Shown: positions 1-11,475, counted from the stretch's first letter. The stretch is 64,000 nucleotides of DNA from Petaurus breviceps papuanus (GCA_028583685.1 JAMXIF010001253.1:78174962-78238961), one strand, 5' to 3'. Translations and numbers: made by a program. The notes: a model not told the origin generated them from the sequence alone.

Positions 1-190
1 AGTCATATCTGACTCTTTGTGACCTCATTTGTGGTTTTCTTGTCTGGGGTGTTTGCTGTTTCCTCCTTCAGCTCATGTTACAGATGAGGAAACAGAAGCC
101 AATAGGGTTAACTAATTATCCCAGAGTCACACGGCTATAAAGTGTCCAAGGCCTCATTTGAACTCGGGAAGACTCATCTTCCTGACTCAA
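1..190 (-). mobile_element. MAR1-type CORE-SINE, cut by window start
   Basis: Read on the minus strand this is the body and tail of a Mar1/MAR1 SINE. On the plus strand it shows the reversed pieces: the tail motif GTGACCTCATTTGTGG, then ACAGATGAGGAAAC, then the core with AGAGTCACACGGCT, then TTTGAACTCGGGAAG and CTTCCTGACTC. The 3' tail end lies beyond the window. It is non-coding. Confidence 0.75.
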
Positions 191-674
191 CCTTTTTAGG
201 GTCCTAGTAATTTTGAAGACAAACATAATCCATCAAATGTAACATAACACAAGGAATATAAAAATAGGCTTGCAGTTACTAGGTCAAGGTAGTTCCTTTC
301 AAAAGGGACAGGGTGGACAATGAGAAAGAAAGACAATGAAGTATCATTGATGGGAGAGTCAATCAATCAACAGTTATGGTGTTGATACACTCAAAATAAG
401 TTATCCTGATATTTCACCTTGGACCAGGTTCCAGCTGTGTCATTATCTGGTAGATAACAGTTAAATAGCCTGATGACAGTTAACCTTTGGGTAAATAGAT
501 GGAGGTTTTTGATTCATTAACACACTTTTACATCATCTCTAATTAATAAAAAAAGTTGATCTTTCAAAAGAGCAATATTCAATATTAATATATGAGAAGA
601 AATAATAATACCAACATAATAGCATTTATATAATATTTTAAGGTTTGCAAAACATTTTAGAAATATCTCTTTTT

Positions 675-827
675 GAGGGGCAGCCAAGTGGCTCAGCAAG
701 TAAGAGCACCAGCCCCAGTGTCGGGATGACCTGGGGATCAAATCCGGGCTCTGATACTTAGCACCACACCCAGAAATAACTGGCCATGTAACCTTGAGCA
801 AGTTACTTAACCCCAATTGCTTTAAGA
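675..827 (+). mobile_element. WSINE1-like tRNA-derived SINE, copy 1 of an adjacent pair
   Basis: It begins GGGGCAGCCAAGTGGCTCAG at 677, and that start contains a pol III A-box-like TGGCTCAG. A B-box-like GGATCAAATCC follows. The CORE region has AACTGGCCATGTAACCTTGA, and it ends ACCCCAATTGCTTTAA. The flanks are AAATATCTCTTTTT (661-674) on the left and a near copy (828-840) on the right. Confidence 0.85.
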
Positions 828-841
828 AAAATATCTTTTTT

Positions 842-995
842 GGGGTGGCCAGGTGGTGCAGTGAGTAAGAGCATCGGCCCCAGAGTCGGAAGACCTGGGA
901 TCAGTTCTGGCCTCAGATACTTAGCAACCACACAAAATAACTGGCTGTGTAACCCTGAGCAAGTTACTTAACCCCAATTGCTTTAAAAAAAAAGG
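842..995 (+). mobile_element. WSINE1-like SINE, copy 2 of an adjacent pair
   Basis: It starts GGGGTGGCCAGGTGGTGCAG and ends in a short A-tail. It differs from copy 1 at many positions (for example GTGCAG against CTCAGC, and a different B-box region), so the pair is not a recent tandem duplication. A third copy of the AAATATCTCTTTTTT target sequence follows at 996-1010. Confidence 0.85.
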
Positions 996-1439
996 AAATA
1001 TCTCTTTTTTATCCCCAAACCAACACTCCAGGATAGGTGCCATTATTATCCCTATTTATTAATGAGGAAACTGAAGTAGACAGTGATTAAGTGACTTGCC
1101 AATGGTAATAGTATGTGTCTTAGGCTAGATTTGAATTTGGGTCTTCCTGACTGCATGTCTAGTCTTCTATTTATTGTATTATATAGCTGATTAAAACAAG
1201 AAACTGAAAATAAGGGTTTTACAACCCTATTACCTTTAGTTGATAGTTAAAAGTGACTCATCATAACATTAAATCTTCAAGCAAGACAGGAAAAATTTAA
1301 CAGTAAAATACTTTTAAACTATATTGATATAGGATGTTAGGGCTTACAAACCTTTATACAAATATTTCTCAGACATATGTGCTGCTGGGACATCAGGTAT
1401 AAAACTGTCAGAGCCCTAAGAAATTAAAAGTATTTACCT

Positions 1440-2580
1440 ATTCTTCTTTGTCTTTATTTCTCTTCAGCAGCATTTATATTATCAAAAAGACAATCAGGGT
1501 TCACTGTTTAGAGCTAGATAAAATACTTACAATTCATTGGAGAAACAAAATATATAGAATCTCAAATCAAATAATAAAAAAGAATGAAACAGAATAGTAC
1601 TTCTAAATCTCAAATTATACTATAAGCAGTAATCAATAGTACTGAGTACTTTTTAAAAGGGAAAAATGAAATGGAACAATTCAGAAAAGGATGAATCAGA
1701 AATAACTAAATGCAAATCCTAGTTTTTGATAAACAATGAGAATACAAAGTTATTGAAGAAGAACTCTATTTGATAGGAATAGCTAGAAAAAATGGATAGA
1801 AATTTGTAGAAATTAAGTTAAGAAAATAACTTTTACTATATATATTAAAAAGGTCAAAATGTATAACTGACCTGAATATTGAAGAATGTATACACACACA
1901 TTATAATGCATATATAGGTATCATTTATAATTAAAGTTGTAGCGTCACTGTTAGAATTATTTCCAGGCAAGCACAAGATAAAATAGAGGATTTCAATAAA
2001 TGAAATTGAAATTCTTTAGCACTAACAAAATCAATGCAACTAGGGCAAATGGGAAACCAATATGTGGAGGAGAAATTCTCTCATAAGTGTTGGCTATCCA
2101 GTATTTTTTAAGGAACAAAATTAACCATATAAAAATAATAGGTATTTTTCAATGTATAACTTCCAAAGTGATACAAATAAAAAATTGTCAAGGAAGATTA
2201 AGAAAAAATATTCATAATAATTAGAGAAATAAAAATAAAAGCAGCTTTCATACCCAGCAAATTTTTAAAGACAGTAAAATATAGAAATAGTCAACATTGG
2301 TGAGGCTGTGGGAAGATAACAAGGCTAAATCACTTCTGGTGGAGCTGTAAATTGGTTATAATCATTCTGGGAAGCAATCTGAAAATATTCTAACCAAGTG
2401 ACTAAAATATCCATGATCCTCAACCCAGATATCCCACTGCTAGTCCTGTACTTAAGGGATCAGAGATAGAAAATTCTAATATGTACAAAAAATCTTTTCA
2501 TCATCACTTTTAATACTTACAAAAGACTATGCTATTAGAGGCTCAGCAATTGAAGAATGGATGAACATGAACTTTAGGTT
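1440..2580 (+). mobile_element. Old L1 fragment, 3' part of ORF2
   Basis: The order of recognisable pieces matches the end of marsupial L1 ORF2: AGCTAGATAAAATACTTACA with GGAGAAACAAAATATATAG, then TCTCAAATTATACTATAAGC, a middle stretch around ATCAATGCAACTAGGGCAAA, then GGTGAGGCTGTGGGAAGATA, GGTGGAGCTGTAAATTGG and TTCTGGGAAGCAATCTG. The reading frame is broken throughout and many blocks are shortened, so this is an ancient, dead copy. Confidence 0.75.
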
Positions 2581-2589
2581 ACATTGCAG

Positions 2590-3460
2590 TCAATTGTTCA
2601 GTAACAGTTTATTAAACACCTACTGGTCAGCTAGGAGGCATAGTGGACAGAGTGCCAGATCCTGGAGTTAGAAAGACTCATTTCCATGAGTTCAAATCTG
2701 ACCTCAGACACTTACTAATTGTGTGACCCTGGGCAAGTTATGTAATCCTGTTTGCCTCAGTTTTCCTTATCTCTAAAATGAGAACTCTGCCAAGGAAACC
2801 ACAAATGGCATCACAAAGAGTCTATCCTGACTGAAAAACAACTGAATAACAACACAAACACCTACTATGAGCCAGTCGCTGTGCTAAGCAGTCACCGTTC
2901 TCAAGGAGCTTAAAATCTGATGGGAAAGATGGCGCACAAGCAATTTGTCCCAAAAAGCTGTATGAAGAATAGATTAGCGGTAATTAATGGAGAGGTCCTA
3001 GATTTAAGAGGGGCCAGGACAGCTTTCTTATGTACGGTGAGATTTTAGCTGGAACTTAAAGGAAGTCAGGTAATCCAGGAATAAGTGACAAGAGGAGAAA
3101 ATATTCCAGGCATGAGCAACAGCCAGTGAAAGTGCTCAGTTGTGAGATTGAGTATTTTACATGAGGAACAGCAAGGAGGCAAGCATTGATAGTAACAGAG
3201 AAGTTTAGAAGGTGGGGGTGGGGGAGGGTTAGCCAAAAGCTTAGTTGTTTTTAGCCGTTTTGAGTTTAAGATGCCTCTGAGATATTCAGATAGGCAGTTA
3301 GAGTTGTGAGTCAGGAGGTTAGGAGAGAGGTCATAGCTGGATAAGTAGACCTGAGAATCAGCAGCACAGAGACCATAACTGAAACCTTAAGAGCTAATAT
3401 GATCAGCAAATAAAATAGTGAAGAGGTCCCAGGGCACAGCCCTGGGGGAACAGTAGCTTT
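2590..3460 (-). mobile_element. L2 LINE remnant, 3' end and C-terminal ORF, split by a MAR1 SINE
   Basis: The left edge is the reversed L2 tail (CAGTTTATTAAACACCTACT). After the SINE come the reversed L2 signatures CTATGAGCCAGTCGCTGTGC, TCAAGGAGCTTAAAATCTGA, ATTCCAGGCATGAGCAACAG and GAGGAACAGCAAGGAGGC. In L2 these encode the region after the reverse transcriptase and the 3' UTR. It is decayed, with no open frame left. Confidence 0.8.
2625..2855 (+). mobile_element. MAR1 CORE-SINE with exact 11-bp target duplication
   Basis: It starts GGTCAGCTAGGAGGCATAG, continues with GTGTGACCCTGGGCAAG and CCTCAGTTTTCC, and ends in the RTE/BovB-like tail CTGAATAACAACAC. AAACACCTACT occurs on both sides (2614-2624 and 2856-2866), so the insertion is intact at both ends and lies inside the L2 3' end. 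Confidence 0.9.
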
Positions 3461-3839
3461 TAAGTAGATATGACCTGGATGAAGAAGTAACTATGAATAG
3501 AAATACAGGCAGGCAAGGGAAAAATACAAAATGTTGTAAAATGTCTCAAGCAGAACAAGGGGAAATATACACAGTGACTCCAGCAATGTGAAAAAAAAAA
3601 AAAACTAAAAACACAAAAAAGTAACAACCACAAATCAAAATTGAACACTGAAGTTACAACCTTGGCCATCTAATAAGAGGATGGGACTCTAGAGGTGGAA
3701 CACAGTATACAGTGTCGAACTTGATTGACTTGCTGGTTGTTTTGCTCAGAGGCTGTTTTCTGCCTTTTCGTATTGTTCCATCTAATCCTGGCCTAGTTGC
3801 TGTTTCTGGGCAATGATCATTATGCAGAGGTTTTCACCC

Positions 3840-4130
3840 ATACCTGTAATGCACCACCTCCTTATATCATCTTCTTACCTTCTTTTACCCTTTTCAATCT
3901 GACTTCTGAACTCATCACTAAACTAAAACTTATCTTGCCAAAGTTACCAGAGACTTTTAATTTCTAAATCACAAAGTCCATTCTCAATCCTCATCCTCCT
4001 TTGACCTTACTCCAATGTTTGACACCTTTGATCATCCTGGCCACTGCTTTCTTTTGTTATTTCTTTTTTCTTTCTTTTCTTTTTTCCTCCTACCTGTCTG
4101 GTTGCTTCTATTCCCTCTTCTTGGCTGAAT
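3840..4130 (+). mobile_element. L2 LINE fragment, reverse-transcriptase region
   Basis: CTGACTTCTGAACTCATCAC, CTTGCCAAAGTTACCAGAGA, AATCCTCATCCTCCTTTGAC, GTTTGACACCTTTGATCATC and CTCCTACCTGTCTGGTTGC follow the L2 RT order (a decayed form of the AFDTVDHP motif). The frame is broken. The following 4130-4530 may continue the same element, but I could not align it with confidence. Confidence 0.65.
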
Positions 4131-4560
4131 CATGATCCTCAATGTGCTCTTTAATGGTAATTTTATCTCAAGGCTTTGTTTTGGATCAACTTGCCTTTTC
4201 TCCCTACATTCTCATTTGTTGTTCCCTATGGAGATAATTCTGAGATTGTACAAACCCATAGTACAATCCATGACCTTTTATCAGTTTACAAAGAGAGTCC
4301 TTCCAATAGACTGGATATCTTCCTTTCTCTCAGCATTATTAAGATAACTAAGGGAAACACCTTGACTATGGATCTGATAATCACTTATTCTTGCTCTGGT
4401 CTTCTCTCTTGGGCATACAATTCTTTGATAACCCCTTTTACTATTGAGATTCCTTTGAGTCCCTCAATAGTTATGCATAACAACCTGCTCACACCTACTG
4501 TGTGCTTTTCCATTGCCCTTTGAGTGATGCTTAAATTAATTTCTTCAGAGGTAATGGTAT
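4130..4560 (+). other. Pyrimidine-rich stretch, perhaps L2 continuation
   Basis: Two overlapping short open frames (71 and 115 codons) lie here in different phases. Neither has a recognisable domain, and the base composition resembles decayed L2 sequence. I treat it as repeat-derived, not as a gene. Confidence 0.35.
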
Positions 4561-4730
4561 TCCACATCTCACTGCCATAGAATATTTGGTAAAATATTTA
4601 TGCTGAAAAAAAGGGGAAGTTTAAGTAAGTAAAAAAAAAAGGGGTCTTTATAATTCCCAAAACAGTCCAGGCCACTTTCCTCCTGTTTCATCCATTTTCT
4701 TCTTCCTCTATTATCCATTAGTACTATCTC

Positions 4731-4823
4731 AGACACACACACATACATACATAGATGTAGACATAAATATGTATTCACATGCACAAACACACACACATGC
4801 ACATGCACACATACACACACACT
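4731..4823. repeat. CA/CATA-rich microsatellite
   Basis: Interrupted ACAC and ACATAC units with CATG interruptions. On the minus strand it gives a spurious cysteine/valine-rich open frame. Confidence 0.9.
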
Positions 4824-4839
4824 ATAGGACAATGTATAG

Positions 4840-5930
4840 CATGTGCATCCAAATGTACAATAGACAAGTCTTCATCCACTTTTTCTTTCCAATGTAGATG
4901 GACAGGCGAGACTCCTTTGAGTACTTAAGAGATTTTTTTCCAGGAGGCTCAACAATATCATTCTCAAGCAAAACCATCTAGAGTACATCATGATCCACAG
5001 GGAAACCATGATATTTTTTAAGTGTTATTATAAAGCCAAATAGTTATTTCCCAATTCACTCCCAAATTTCACTATGAGACAGAATAGCTATCTGAAAGCA
5101 AATATTTTCACTACATTAAAAAAAAAACACTCTAAGGTATAAGGGTGATATATAAGAGGTACATCTTATATATACAGTCTCCTGGTCAGATGACATTTTA
5201 GTTAAACAAAGATTATAGAGTAACCATTTGGCATTCTGAGATTTCACTTTTGCTTCCAAATTTTGGAGGGAATTCTGAGAAGAACAGAATCAAGTTCTCC
5301 TTATGGTCTTAGAGATTCTTTGTATATGACCCAAAGGAGTAGTCTATCTCTACGTTGTCTAAGGACTTGAAACAATTAAGATAATATATAATATAACCAG
5401 AACACTTATAGCACAAAAATTATTAAACAGTTGATATGTCTTATTTTCATAACGCCAATATTCCACAACATAATTCCATTCTTCCTCACATAAAGCTATT
5501 TATTATAAGAAGACTAAAAAAATGGAGAAAAAAGTTCAGAAAAATTAACCACCACTAAAAATAAGTTATACATTATATGTAGTATTCCACACCCTTAGTC
5601 CCCTATTTCTTCAGAGAAGTGCGATAAAGTCTTTCTTTGTCTACGTGGAACCTCTGGGCCCCAAGAAATCACAAGGAAAACATTCATACATCTTTAAGCA
5701 ATTAAAAACAAAAGACCCGTTGGGTATCAACTAACCAACTATTAGAGTCTTAACCCCAATTTTCCTTCCCTTTGTGTCATTATTATACTTATGTAGTGGA
5801 GGGTGGAGAGAAGAAGAGATGGGGGAAAGGGTGAGGAGTTCAAGGATAGGAGGGTGCTCATGTATAACAAAACACAAACACTGTCCAGTTCCACTGAGAT
5901 GAAGACATATCACTTCTGAAAAATAATAAT
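4840..5930. other. AT-rich unique-looking DNA
   Basis: I recognise no repeat, coding region or regulatory element here. Confidence 0.5.
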
Positions 5931-5934
5931 TTAG

Positions 5935-6130
5935 TGGACATAGGGTTTGAGATTAGAATTAGGAAGATCTGAGTTAAGATCCTGCTATGTGCTATGAACA
6001 CTTACAAGCTATATGACCCTGGGCAAGGCACTAAACCTCTTGTACTCAAGTTCTTATCTATATAAAAAAAATGAGTTAGACTTAATAGTTCTTCAGGTCC
6101 CTTCTAGCTCTGCATCTATGATCTCATGGT
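5935..6130 (+). mobile_element. MIR-like CORE-SINE with CR1/L3-like tail
   Basis: The core is visible as AGCTATATGACCCTGGGCAA and GGCACTAAACCTC. The element ends with AGGTCCCTTCTAGCTCTGC and ATCTATGATCTCATGG, an ending shared with other old SINE copies in the window (see 61235-61440). Confidence 0.65.
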
Positions 6131-6234
6131 TTTAAATGTCAGAGGGCACTAATGAGACCAGAAAGACTTTGCAGAAGGATTAAATCAGTAAGTCAACATC
6201 AAAAGTAATAGAAACTCATTCTTTTCCCCCTAAA

Positions 6235-6835
6235 TCCTTCATCCCTTTCAAATATCCCTAACACTATCAAAGATATTACCCTCCTCCCAGTCCCCCAGCC
6301 TCACAACCTAGATGTTATTCTCAAATCACTTTCTCTCATACCTTCTCCCATATCCAATCACTTCCAAGACCTATTCACCTTTGCAACATCTCTTGAATAT
6401 GTTCCTATCTGTTTTCAAACACCTTGCTGTCCTAGTGCAGGCCATAATTTTTTCATGCCTAGATTATTTCCAAAGCCTGCTGAAGAACATGCTTGCCATA
6501 AGTCTCTCTCCATTGCATTCCACCTTCATTTAGCTTCAAAAGTGATTTTCCTAAAGCCCTGCTCTGATCAGACTCAATAAACCCCAGTGGCTCCCTATCA
6601 TTTGCAGATTCAGATATAAAATCCTCCAGCAGTCAAACCTCTTCATAACCAATCCCCACCCCGCCTATCTTTCTAGTCTTCTTATACCTTCTACCTTGCT
6701 TGCTATCTCCCCATTAGACTGTGAACTCCTAATAGTCAAGGATGATCTTTTGATTTTCTTTGTGTCCCCAGCTCTGGCTTCAACACACTGGCATACAGTA
6801 TGCCCCTAATAAATGTTTATTGACTGATCTTTTTT
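6235..6835 (+). mobile_element. L2 LINE, late ORF and 3' end
   Basis: Blocks follow the L2 order: TCCAATCACTTCCAAGACC, GTCCTAGTGCAGGCC with GATTATTTCCAAAGCCTGCT (decayed LDYCNSLL), CCAGTGGCTCCCTATC, ATAAAATCCTCCAGCAGTC, TTTCTAGTCTTCTTATACC, then CCCCATTAGACTGTGAACTC and the terminal AATAAATGTTTATTGACTGA. An internal deletion removes the part between the ORF and the 3' UTR. Confidence 0.85.
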
Positions 6836-7138
6836 ATTTGAGGCAGTTAAAAGAAGGCCCCTTGAAAGGAAGGTCATATCTATTAATTCAAGACACCCCA
6901 AGGAGCAGGAGACTGAGACATCAGGAAGGAAGAAATGCATTAAAATGTCAACCATTCACATTTGTACTATGACTAATACTTAAAACTATCAAAGGGGAAC
7001 TGATAAGGTTAGGGAAGCATATTACTAGGGATCCAAGAGTATGATGGTATTTAGGATACTGCAGAAAGGAATACACAATAGTTTAGTAATATTAAGACTA
7101 CACTTCAAAACAGTCCAAGACAACTCTTGAATCATTTT

Positions 7139-7285
7139 TTTTAAAGCAATCAGAGTTAAGTAACTTACCCAAGGTTACACGGCCAGTTTTTTTGTGTGGG
7201 TGCTAAGTATCTGAGGACGGAACCAATCCTGGGTCCTCCCGACTCCGGGGCCAGTGCTCTTACCCACTGTGTCACCTAGCCTCCC
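7139..7285 (-). mobile_element. WSINE1-like SINE with 15-bp target duplication
   Basis: On the plus strand it runs from the reversed A-tail and AAAGCAATCAGAGTTAAG to the reversed 5' end CACCTAGCCTCCCC. CTCTTGAATCATTTT flanks both sides (7124-7138 and 7286-7300), so it is complete and fairly young. Confidence 0.9.
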
Positions 7286-7321
7286 CTCTTGAATCATTTT
7301 GATGGGCCAAAGTATCTTCTT

Positions 7322-7571
7322 GTGATCTGCTATTCAGTCATTTCAGCCATGTCTGGCTCTTTGTGACCCCATTTGGGGTTATCATGGCAAAGTTACTGGA
7401 ACAATTTGCCATTTCCTTCACGAACTCATTTTGCAGATGGGGAACTGAGGCAAAAATCATTAAGTGACTTGCTCAGGATTACAAAGTAAGTGTCTGAGGC
7501 TGGATATGGACTCACAAAGATGAATCTCCTTAATTTTAACCCCAGTGCTCTATCCATGCCATCCAGCTGCC
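7322..7571 (-). mobile_element. MAR1 CORE-SINE
   Basis: The plus strand shows the reversed tail TGCTATTCAGTCATTTCAGC, GGCTCTTTGTGACCCCATTT, CATTTTGCAGATGGGGAAC, then GTGCTCTATCCATGCCATCC at the reversed 5' end. It lies next to the preceding WSINE1-like copy in the same orientation. Confidence 0.85.
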
Positions 7572-7749
7572 AGACAACGTAATACTACTTTGCTACAAAA
7601 ATTAAAGTTTCTAGTCAGGGATATGCCAAATATAAAGTTTCTGGATACGTATAGTTTTTGAGAAGGGACAGGACAAAAAGAAAAAGAGAACCAGGCAGCA
7701 GGAGAAGGAAATATGCCTAAGGAAGAAATAGCCTTTTTCAAGTAGAAAG

Positions 7750-8640
7750 CCTGGGATAGGGATAGGTGCGTATGAAATAGGTTGTTTTTTTTTTTTAACT
7801 TTTTTTAGACTACAATAAAGTTGTGTTTTGTATAAACCTCACTGGTACCACCCAGGGGCCACTCTCCCATCTACAAATCCATTTGGTTCCTAGGAGAGTA
7901 TGCACACTCTTAAAATGATTACTACAAAGTATTTCTCCCCACCAAGTTCACTGCAGGTTGGAGCATAACTGATTATCAAGAGCTACACCCTAGCTTTCAG
8001 GAGATGGTATCTAGATTGATTCACTGTTCAAATGGGTCAAGCAAGTTACTTCTCAGAGCTGAATCCTCACTAACTTTGGCTGCTGCAACTACTGGCAGAT
8101 TCTACCAGGGACTCCAGTTACTTAAGTCCTGGTGGTTCTTCTGAATTTTTGAAGCTCAAAAAGTGGTAATCTGATCCATTCTGTTGCTGGTTCTATTCCC
8201 CCAAGTTCAGATAAAAATAACCAAAATAGGGAAAGAAGAAACAGATGCAAGTATTGTTACATGGTATCCATGGTGGGGAGAAAAGATAGTCAGTGGTAGC
8301 ACTTATTTTTCTTCACAATCTAGAGGGTTTTGGTAACTCTTGCCCCACTTTCCATTAGGAACTGATATGGATTTCTTGTTCAAGTCTTTAATATGCTGAC
8401 TAAATTCTGCCTAGATAGCCAATTAAAAGGCTTTTCATCAGCCTGGCAGGAAACAGTAATAAGATACCTGCACAGGTTCTGCATAGGGAAGGAGCCGTTC
8501 GTCACATCACATATTTCTGCTATTAGATTCACTGTCTCCATTAGGTTGATGCTAGATGAAGCACACTTCCCATGATTAAAGGACTGGGTAGTCATTGGCC
8601 AGCACCACCATTACATTTCACTAAATCCAAAGGAGTTAAG
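7750..8640. other. Unclassified, less AT-rich block
   Basis: No repeat family is recognised. Short opposing open frames of 60 and 71 codons overlap at 8380-8595, but neither shows a domain or a clear splice context. It might be a conserved non-coding region, an old unclassified repeat or simply unique sequence. Confidence 0.3.
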
Positions 8641-8823
8641 TAAATATGTTACCATTATTTTATTGCCATGCCATGTGCATTGAGCTATTTTAATGAGTTT
8701 GAATAAAGATTGCTTTTTCCCTAGTGCTTTCCCAGATGCCATTTATCAACAGCTAATTATCACTCATTCTTCTTAGAAGTACATTAACATCAGTCAGTGA
8801 CAGGTATAATAATTTTCTTTTTA

Positions 8824-8972
8824 GGGGCAGCAAGGTGGCGCAGTGAATAGAGTGCTGGCCCTGGAGGCAAGAGAACCTGAGTTCAAATCTGGCCTCAGAT
8901 ATTTAACACACTAGCCATGTGACTTTGGGCAAGTCACTTAACCCCAATTGCACTCCAAAAAGCAAAAAAAAA
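8824..8972 (+). mobile_element. Short Mar1-family tRNA SINE
   Basis: It starts GGGGCAGCAAGGTGGCGCAG, has the B-box-like GAGTTCAAATC, the core CATGTGACTTTGGGCAAGTC, and ends CCCCAATTGC plus an A-rich tail. The flanks TTCTTTTTAG and TTCTCTTTAG form an imperfect target duplication. Confidence 0.85.
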
Positions 8973-9154
8973 AAATTCTCTTTAGTAAGGGTTTTGCTGA
9001 GGGGAGTAGTGGTGGTCTCCAGTGAGGGCAAAACAAGTGAAACTGAAACAGGAGCAATGTCAGTCAACCAAGAAGAACATGAAGAAGTTTCTTAGAAATT
9101 TCTTTTGAAAAGTTAGTAAAATTTCTTTCCCTGATGCACATACATATACATATT

Positions 9155-9400
9155 GTTCTTAAATTGTGTCCAATTTCTTGTTACCCTGTGGACCATATCA
9201 TTGCAGTATTATCCATGAAGTTTTCTTGGCAAAGATAGTGGAGTGGTTTACCATTTCTTTTTCCAGTGCATTAAAGCAAACAAAGGGTAAATGACTTAAC
9301 CAAGGTAACAAAGCTAGTAAGTAGAAGAGACTGCATTTGAATTGAGGTGTTCCTGACTTCAGGCCCAGTGCTGTATTCATTGAGTCACCTAGTTGCCTCC
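9155..9400 (-). mobile_element. MAR1 CORE-SINE
   Basis: The plus strand shows the reversed tail (ATTGTGTCCAATTTCTTGTT), TTTTCTTGGCAAAGATAGTG, GTAAATGACTTAACCAAGG, GTTCCTGACTTCAGGCCC and the reversed 5' end GAGTCACCTAGTTGCC. A CA microsatellite starts at its 5' end. Confidence 0.8.
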
Positions 9401-9479
9401 ATACACACACACACACACACACACACATAAACACATATATGCATACACACACACGCATATACATATACACACATATACC
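9401..9479. repeat. CA/CATA microsatellite
   Basis: An uninterrupted AC run (about 26 bp) is followed by mixed ATAC and CATA units. It sits between two minus-strand SINEs. Confidence 0.9.
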
Positions 9480-9498
9480 TATGATGGAATTGATTTTT

Positions 9499-9651
9499 GC
9501 TTTTTGGAAGGGGGAAGGCAGGGCAATTGGGGTTAAGTGACTTGCCCAAGGTTACCTGGCTAGTAAATGGTAAGTGTCTGAGGCCAGGTTTGAACTCAGG
9601 TCCTCCTGACTCCAGGGCTGGTACTCTATTCACTACACCACCTAGCTGCCC
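9499..9651 (-). mobile_element. Short Mar1-family tRNA SINE
   Basis: Its reversed form reads GGGCAATTGGGGTTAAGTGA, CTTGCCCAAGGTTACC, TTTGAACTCAGGTCCTCCTG and CACCACCTAGCTGCCC. It is well preserved. Confidence 0.85.
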
Positions 9652-9689
9652 TGAATTTTCTGGTTTTTAAAACCACAATGTATCAATAA

Positions 9690-11320
9690 ATCTTTATGAG
9701 GTCAATAACACCATATCAATCACACCATAATACCTTGCACCACACTTACAGCCCTTGACAAATTTGCTTCCAATTAAGATATCTAGAACTGAGGTATCAA
9801 ACACATAGCCTAAAATGCATGGGCCAAAATCAGATTAAAATGTAATTGGGAAATTTTTCCTTAAAAATACAATAAAACATAGATAATATTACATTTTAAA
9901 CTAATCTTTTTTATCTTTAAATTAAGTCAATATACAGCCCACAATAATCCTATGCATGGTTTGTTGACCCTCATTTCTATTTTATTTTGATACCACAATT
10001 CTAGAGAATCTAGAGACTCAGAGAATATTGATATTGCAGTTTCAAATATTAACTGTGTGTTATAGTAAATAATTATATCAATATAAAATGTAGGCATGAG
10101 AGACAGCATTGTAAAGTGGTTAAAAACAGCAATAGAAAACCACTAATTGTAGAATTTCCTTCTGATAATTCCTGGCTGTGTGACTAGCAAGTTTTTTTTA
10201 ACATATCAGTTACTCGGCAAGTCTCTTAAAAGTATAAATTGTAGAGCAGATCCTTCATTGCTAGAAATTTCCTCAGAGGACATTCTGTAAACTAATGAAA
10301 TCACAGGTCAGGTCTAATCTCAATATATGACCAATGAGATCAATAAGTAGATATATCTTGATATATTTGATAACCTTGTTGCAGTTTAGAGTGTATTCAG
10401 GGAAGACTAGCACAGGTTGTATGATGGCTGCCGGGCTCTTCTCAGGACTACTTTCCACTTTTGGAGTACACTTGATTCATCCAACTCTCTTTGGTAGTTC
10501 CAAGATGCTGTAGCATGTGGAGCAGACACACTCCAGTAAATCATTTGGGCATATGAGCTAAACCAAGATGAGCATAACTGAGGGGTATCAAACCCATAGA
10601 TGCATTAGGTGAGTTATCCACCAGAAGCATGTGGAGACTTCCTCTGTTGGAATGGGAAGATGAGAATAGTTTGTTCCAGTGGACACAAAAGTGGTTGAAG
10701 ATTAGAACTTGGTCATACATCAAAGATGTTAAGTCTCAGGATGCAGGGGATGACCTTGGCATCAACAAGTATCAATTTTTACAGAGATAGACAGGATGTA
10801 GTCATTCTATCTTTGATTGAAAACCTCCAAAGTGTATAGAGGAACTGATTACTTTTAGAAATATTTCTTTTCACTTTTAGATAACTCTAATTGTTTGAAA
10901 GTTTTTAAGTACCTAAAGTTGATTTTTCCTAATTTACTAATTATTTTCTTTTCTAATCTCTTTCAGTTTTGACAATTTCAATTTAGAATAATAACTATTT
11001 TAAGCTTCCTAGGTTCAGCCTAATAAATATCTGTTTTACTTAGAAAATATAAGATTGTTTAAACATATTCAGAAATAGATTATAGTTCATGAAATTATTT
11101 TTAATGGAAAAACTTATCTGGACCTCATTATGAAGAAAGAATAGTTAAAGCATAAGAGATAATATAGAAGGTGCTGTGGCAAGGAATAAGAAATGATACA
11201 AAACAATGAATTTAGATTCAGAGCAGGGGAAGGTTATAACAAATTAGAATTAGATTTTATTTCAGATATGGAAAAATAAGCATATTATTGGATTTGGAAC
11301 AAGAAAGCTCTTTAGAGAGC
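9690..11320. other. AT-rich DNA, largely unique
   Basis: Only a weak MIR-like piece is visible near 10095-10200 (CTGGCTGTGTGACTAGCAAG). I see no genes or sites. Confidence 0.5.
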
Positions 11321-11329
11321 ACCAAGTCC

Positions 11330-11475
11330 AACTAAATCTCTCATATGACATTAATTTATAGATGTAGAAACTCTGCCCAAGAATAAGTAACTTGCCCCAG
11401 GTCACTCAGTAAGTAGAACAACTTGCTTCTGAAATTATTTTCTGATTTCAAACCTAATGTTCTTTTCACTTTATC
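11330..11475 (-). mobile_element. MIR/THER1-like CORE-SINE fragment
   Basis: Reversed core signals are ATTTATAGATGTAGAAACTC, AGTAACTTGCCCCAGGTCAC and TCAGTAAGTAGAAC. It is old and diverged. Confidence 0.6.

Larger units (their letters stand above)
579..1195 (-). mobile_element. Old THER1/MIR3-type CORE-SINE, split by two later SINEs
   Basis: The left part (579-674) has the AAGGTTTGCAAAACATTTTAG motif region typical of these elements. The right part (about 1011-1195) continues with ATTATCCCTATTTATTAATG, AGGAAACTGA and AAGTGACTTGCC. Both parts are in the same orientation and join cleanly once 675-1010 is removed, so this is the older host element for the two younger SINEs. Confidence 0.7.

Noticed and set aside
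4132-4523. Overlapping 71- and 115-codon frames
   Set aside because: They follow directly after an L2 RT fragment, show no domain and have biased pyrimidine content, so probably repeat-derived.
9401-9479. Repeated short units resembling a CRISPR array
   Set aside because: They are CA/TA microsatellites without spacers of constant length, in a mammalian genome.
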